64,000 nt of DNA from Hydractinia symbiolongicarpus. Taxonomy: Eukaryota; Cnidaria; Hydrozoa; Anthoathecata; Hydractiniidae. The stretch lies in NCBI RefSeq assembly GCF_029227915.1, contig NC_079888.1, forward strand, positions 930,001-994,000. Reading direction: 5' to 3'. The notes below the pieces were generated by a model that saw nothing but the letters and a program-made list of their open reading frames with translations, was not told the DNA's origin and searched no databases. Shown one piece after another: positions 60,921-64,000 of the stretch (positions within the stretch are counted from its first letter, which is position 1; every line of letters starts with the position of its first letter). The position numbers and the translations under genes are program-made.

Positions 60921-63900
60921 GTCTCTATTTCTTCAGCGCGAACTAACGGATAGGATTGGTCCCACAGTAAAAAATAACTTATTTATCTAAATTTTTAAAT
61001 GAAGCGCTACCACAGGGTCCAGTGTAATCGTTGAGTTCCGGCAATCATGTCGAGTTAAAAAGAATGATGTTTCTTGGAGTTCAATTGGCTCATTTATCAC
61101 ATTTATCAGGTCACAGTCCAGAATCAGTTCAACTAATTCCCACAGTCAATCGGTTAACCGTTAAAAGCGATACAACTTAGTAATATCGGAACAAAAACAC
61201 TAAATACGTGTTGGTACGAATATGTGACACAATCGTTGTAACTCAAACGGATTGACACCGTTAGAAAGTCAATGAAATGTAGTTTTTGAAACTGTCTCTA
61301 TTTCTTCAGCGCAAACTAACGGCTAGGAGTGGTCCCACAGTAAAAAATGACTTTTTTATCTAAATTTTTATATAAAGCACTACCACAGGGTCCAGTGTAA
61401 TCGTTGAGTTCCGGCAATCATGTCGAGTTAAAAAGAATGTTATTTCTTGGAGTTCAATTGGCTCATTTATCAGGTCACAGTCCAGAATCGGTTCAACTAA
61501 GTCCCACAGTCAATCGGTTCACCGTTAAAAGCGATACAACTTAGTAATATCGGAACAAAATCACTAAATACATGTTGGTACGAATATGTGATACAATCGT
61601 TGTAACTCAAACGGATTGACCCCGTTAGAAAGTCAAAGAAAGGTAGTTTTTGAAACTGTCTCTATTTCTTCAGCGTGAACTAACGGATAGGATTGGTCCC
61701 ACAGTAAAAAATGACTTATTTATCTAAATTTTTAAATTAAGCGCTACCACAGGGTCCAGTGTAATTGTTGAGTTCCGGCAATCATGTCGAGTTAAAAAGA
61801 ATGTTATTTCTTGGAGTCCAATTGGCTCATTTATCACATTGATAAGGTCACAGTCCAGAATCAGTTCAATTAAGTCCCACAGTCAATCGTTTCACTTTTA
61901 AAAGTGATACAACTTAGTATTATCGGAAAAAATCGCTAAATACATGTTGGTACGAATATGTGACGCAACCGTTGTAACTCAAACGGATTGACACCGTTAG
62001 AAAGTCAATGAAATGTAGTTTTTGGAACTGTATCTATTTCTTCAGCGCCAACTAACAGCTAGGGTTGCTCCCACAGTTAAGAATGACTTATTTATCATAA
62101 TTTTTAAATGAAGCGCTACCACTGCGCCCAGTGTAACCGCTGAGTTCCAGCAATCATGTCAAATTAAGACGATTGTCATTCCTTTGAGACCAAGCGGCTC
62201 ATTTATCACATCTAACAGGTCACAGTCCAGAAACAGTTCAATTAATTCCCACAGTCAATCGTTTCTCTTTTAAAAGCGATACAACTTAGTAAGATCGGAA
62301 CAAATCGCTAAATACATGTTGGTACGAATACGTGACGCAATCGTTGTAACTGAAACGGATTGACACCGTTAGAAAGTCAATGAAAAGTAGTTTTTGAAAC
62401 TCTCTATGTTTTTTCAGCGCGAACTAACGGCTAGGATTGGTCCCACAGTAAAAAATGACTTATTTATCTAAATTTTTAAATGAAGCGCTACCACAGGGTC
62501 CAGTGTAATCGTTGAGTTCCGGCAATCATGTCGAGTTAAAAAGAATGTTATTTCTTGGAGTTCAATTGGCTCATTTATCACATTTATAAGGTCACAGTCC
62601 AGAAACAGTTCAATTAATTCCCACAGTCAATCGTTTCACTTTTAAAAGCGATACAACTTAGTAAGATCGGAACAAATCGCTAAATACATGTTGGTACGAA
62701 TACGTGACGCAATCGTTGTAACTCAAACGGATTGACACCGTTAGAAAGTCAATGAAAAGTAGTTTTTGAAACTGTCTCTGTTTTTTCAGCGCGAACTAAC
62801 GGCTAGGATTGGTCCCATAGTAAAAAATGACTTATTTATCTAAATTTTTAAATGAAGCGCTACCACAGGGTCCAGTGTAATCGTTGAGTTCCGGGAATCA
62901 TGTCGAGTTAAAAAGAATGTTATTTCTTGGAGTCCAATTGGCTCATTTATCACATTTATAAGGTCACAGTCCAGAATCAGTTTAATTAAGTCCCGCAGTC
63001 AATCGTTTCACTTTTAAAAGCGATAAAACTTAGTAATATCGGAAAAAACGCTAAATACATGTTGGTACGAATATGTGAAGCAACCGTTGTAACTCAAAGG
63101 TATTGACACCGTTAGAAAGTCAATGAAAGGTAGTTTTTGAAACTGTATCTATTTCTTCAGCGCCAACTAACGGCTAGGGTTGCTCCCACAGTTAAACATG
63201 ACTTATTTATCATAATTTTTAAATGAAGCGCTACCACAGCGCCCAGTGTAACCGCTGAGTTCCAGCAATCATGTCAAATTAAGACGATTGTCATTCCTTT
63301 GAGACCAAGCGGCTCATTTATCACATCTAACAGGTCACAGTCCAGAATCAGTTCAACTAAGTTCCACAGTCAATCGGTTCACCGTTAAAAGCGATACAAC
63401 TTAGTAATATCGGAACAAAGGCACTAAATACATGTTGGTACGAATATGTGACGCAACTGTTGCAACTCAAACGGATTGACACCGTTAGAAGGTCAATGAA
63501 ATGTAGTTTTTGAAACTGTCTCTATTTCTTCAGTGCGAACTAACGGCTAGAATTGGTCCCACAGTAAAAAATGACTTATTTATCTTAATTTTTAAACAAA
63601 GCGCTTCCACACCGCCCAGTGTAATCGCTGAGTTCCAGAAATCATGACAAATTAAGAAGAATGTCATTGCTTGAAGTCCAATTGGCTCATTTATCACATT
63701 TATCAAGTCACAGTCCAGAATCAGTTCAACTAAGTTCCACAGTCAATCGGTTCACCGTTAAAAGCGATACAACTTAGTAATATCGGAACAAAATCTTTAA
63801 ATACATGTTGGTACGAATATGTGAAGCAACCGTTGTAACTCAAACGGATCGACACCGTTAAAAAGTCAATGAAATGTAGTTTTTGAAACTGTCTCTACTT

Positions 63901-64000
63901 CTTCAGCGCGAACTAACGACTAGGATTGGTCCTACAGTAAAAAATGACTTATTTATCTTATTTTTTAAATAAAGCGCTCCCACAGCGCCTAGTGTAATCG
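60921..64000 (+). repeat. About 13-monomer HOR, copy 2, truncated by window end
   Basis: Matches 56,103-59,555 minus one monomer. Small indels occur (near 60,894, GACACCGAACAATG lacks part of the usual TTAGAAAGTC just before this copy). The window ends inside a monomer corresponding to about 59,555. Confidence 0.87.

Larger units (their letters stand above)
1..64000. repeat. Satellite array, about 373-bp monomer, about 150 copies
   Basis: Almost the whole window is head-to-tail copies of one monomer. I phased monomers on the GTCTCTATTTCTTC motif that follows TTTTTGAAACT; starts fall at 1, 374, 747, 1120, 1493, 1866, 2239 and so on, with spacing 370-375 and nearly always 372-373. All copies read in the same direction except one short inverted piece at 23,041-23,142. 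Three monomer classes are recognisable in the central part. Class I has GGGTCC or GGGTGC, GAGTTAAAAAGAATGTTA and ATAAGGTCAC. Class II has ACCGCCCAG, CAAATTAAGAAGAATGTCA and ATCAGGTCAC. Class III has GCGCCAACTAACGG, AAGACGATTGTCA and CAAGCGGCTC. There is no sign of a conserved reading frame. Both window ends lie within monomers, so the true array is longer. Confidence 0.97.

Noticed and set aside
1-64000. CRISPR array or bacterial tandem repeat
   Set aside because: The repeats are about 373 bp and contiguous with no unique spacers, and the inserts are eukaryotic LINE fragments.

Overview
The window is a block of satellite DNA from a eukaryotic, very probably animal, genome. About 56.5 kb of the 64 kb is tandem head-to-tail copies, all in one orientation, of a single monomer of about 373 bp (I count about 150 copies; G+C about 39% in one monomer counted by hand). 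The remainder is two families of 5'-truncated non-LTR (LINE) retrotransposon fragments inserted into the array, both on the minus strand. I see no host protein-coding gene, rRNA, tRNA, CRISPR array, bacterial promoter or operon. Both window edges cut through satellite, so the array continues on both sides. The reverse transcriptase (RT) remnants resemble the CR1/L2/Jockey group common in invertebrates, so a metazoan, probably an invertebrate, is the best guess; the species cannot be named from this.

Layout. 1-4,103: one odd monomer, then five A/B dimers (746 bp period). About 3.8-15.0 kb: two tandem copies of a 15-monomer higher-order repeat (HOR) of 5,590 bp. 15.0-16.7 kb: A/B dimers decaying into hybrid monomers. 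16,684-17,821: LINE fragment A, with 6-bp target-site duplications and an open RT frame carrying an intact YADD box. 17.7-28.5 kb: a near-identical tandem duplication with 5,478 bp offset, containing LINE fragment B; its junction (23,041-23,145) holds a 102-bp inverted piece of satellite and breaks a second, partial copy of element A. 21.1-38.5 kb: six copies of fragment B at one fixed position of the monomer, spaced by 2, 4 or 5 monomers or by the large 5,478-bp unit. The retroelement has become a part of the HOR. 38.5-42.0 kb: B-free, more varied monomers. 42,019-47,918: an 8-monomer HOR of 2,950 bp present twice, marked by a 32-bp internal deletion. 47.9-56.1 kb: mixed monomers. 56,103-64,000: an HOR with 4,818 bp offset, the second copy of which has lost one monomer and runs off the window.

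The main interest is in how the array evolves. The sequence preserves dimer and multi-mer HORs, unequal loss of single monomers, clustered substitution patches that look like gene conversion, a templated inverted insertion at a duplication junction, and amplification of a dead retrotransposon as part of a satellite unit. Whether the array is centromeric or pericentromeric cannot be decided from sequence alone.
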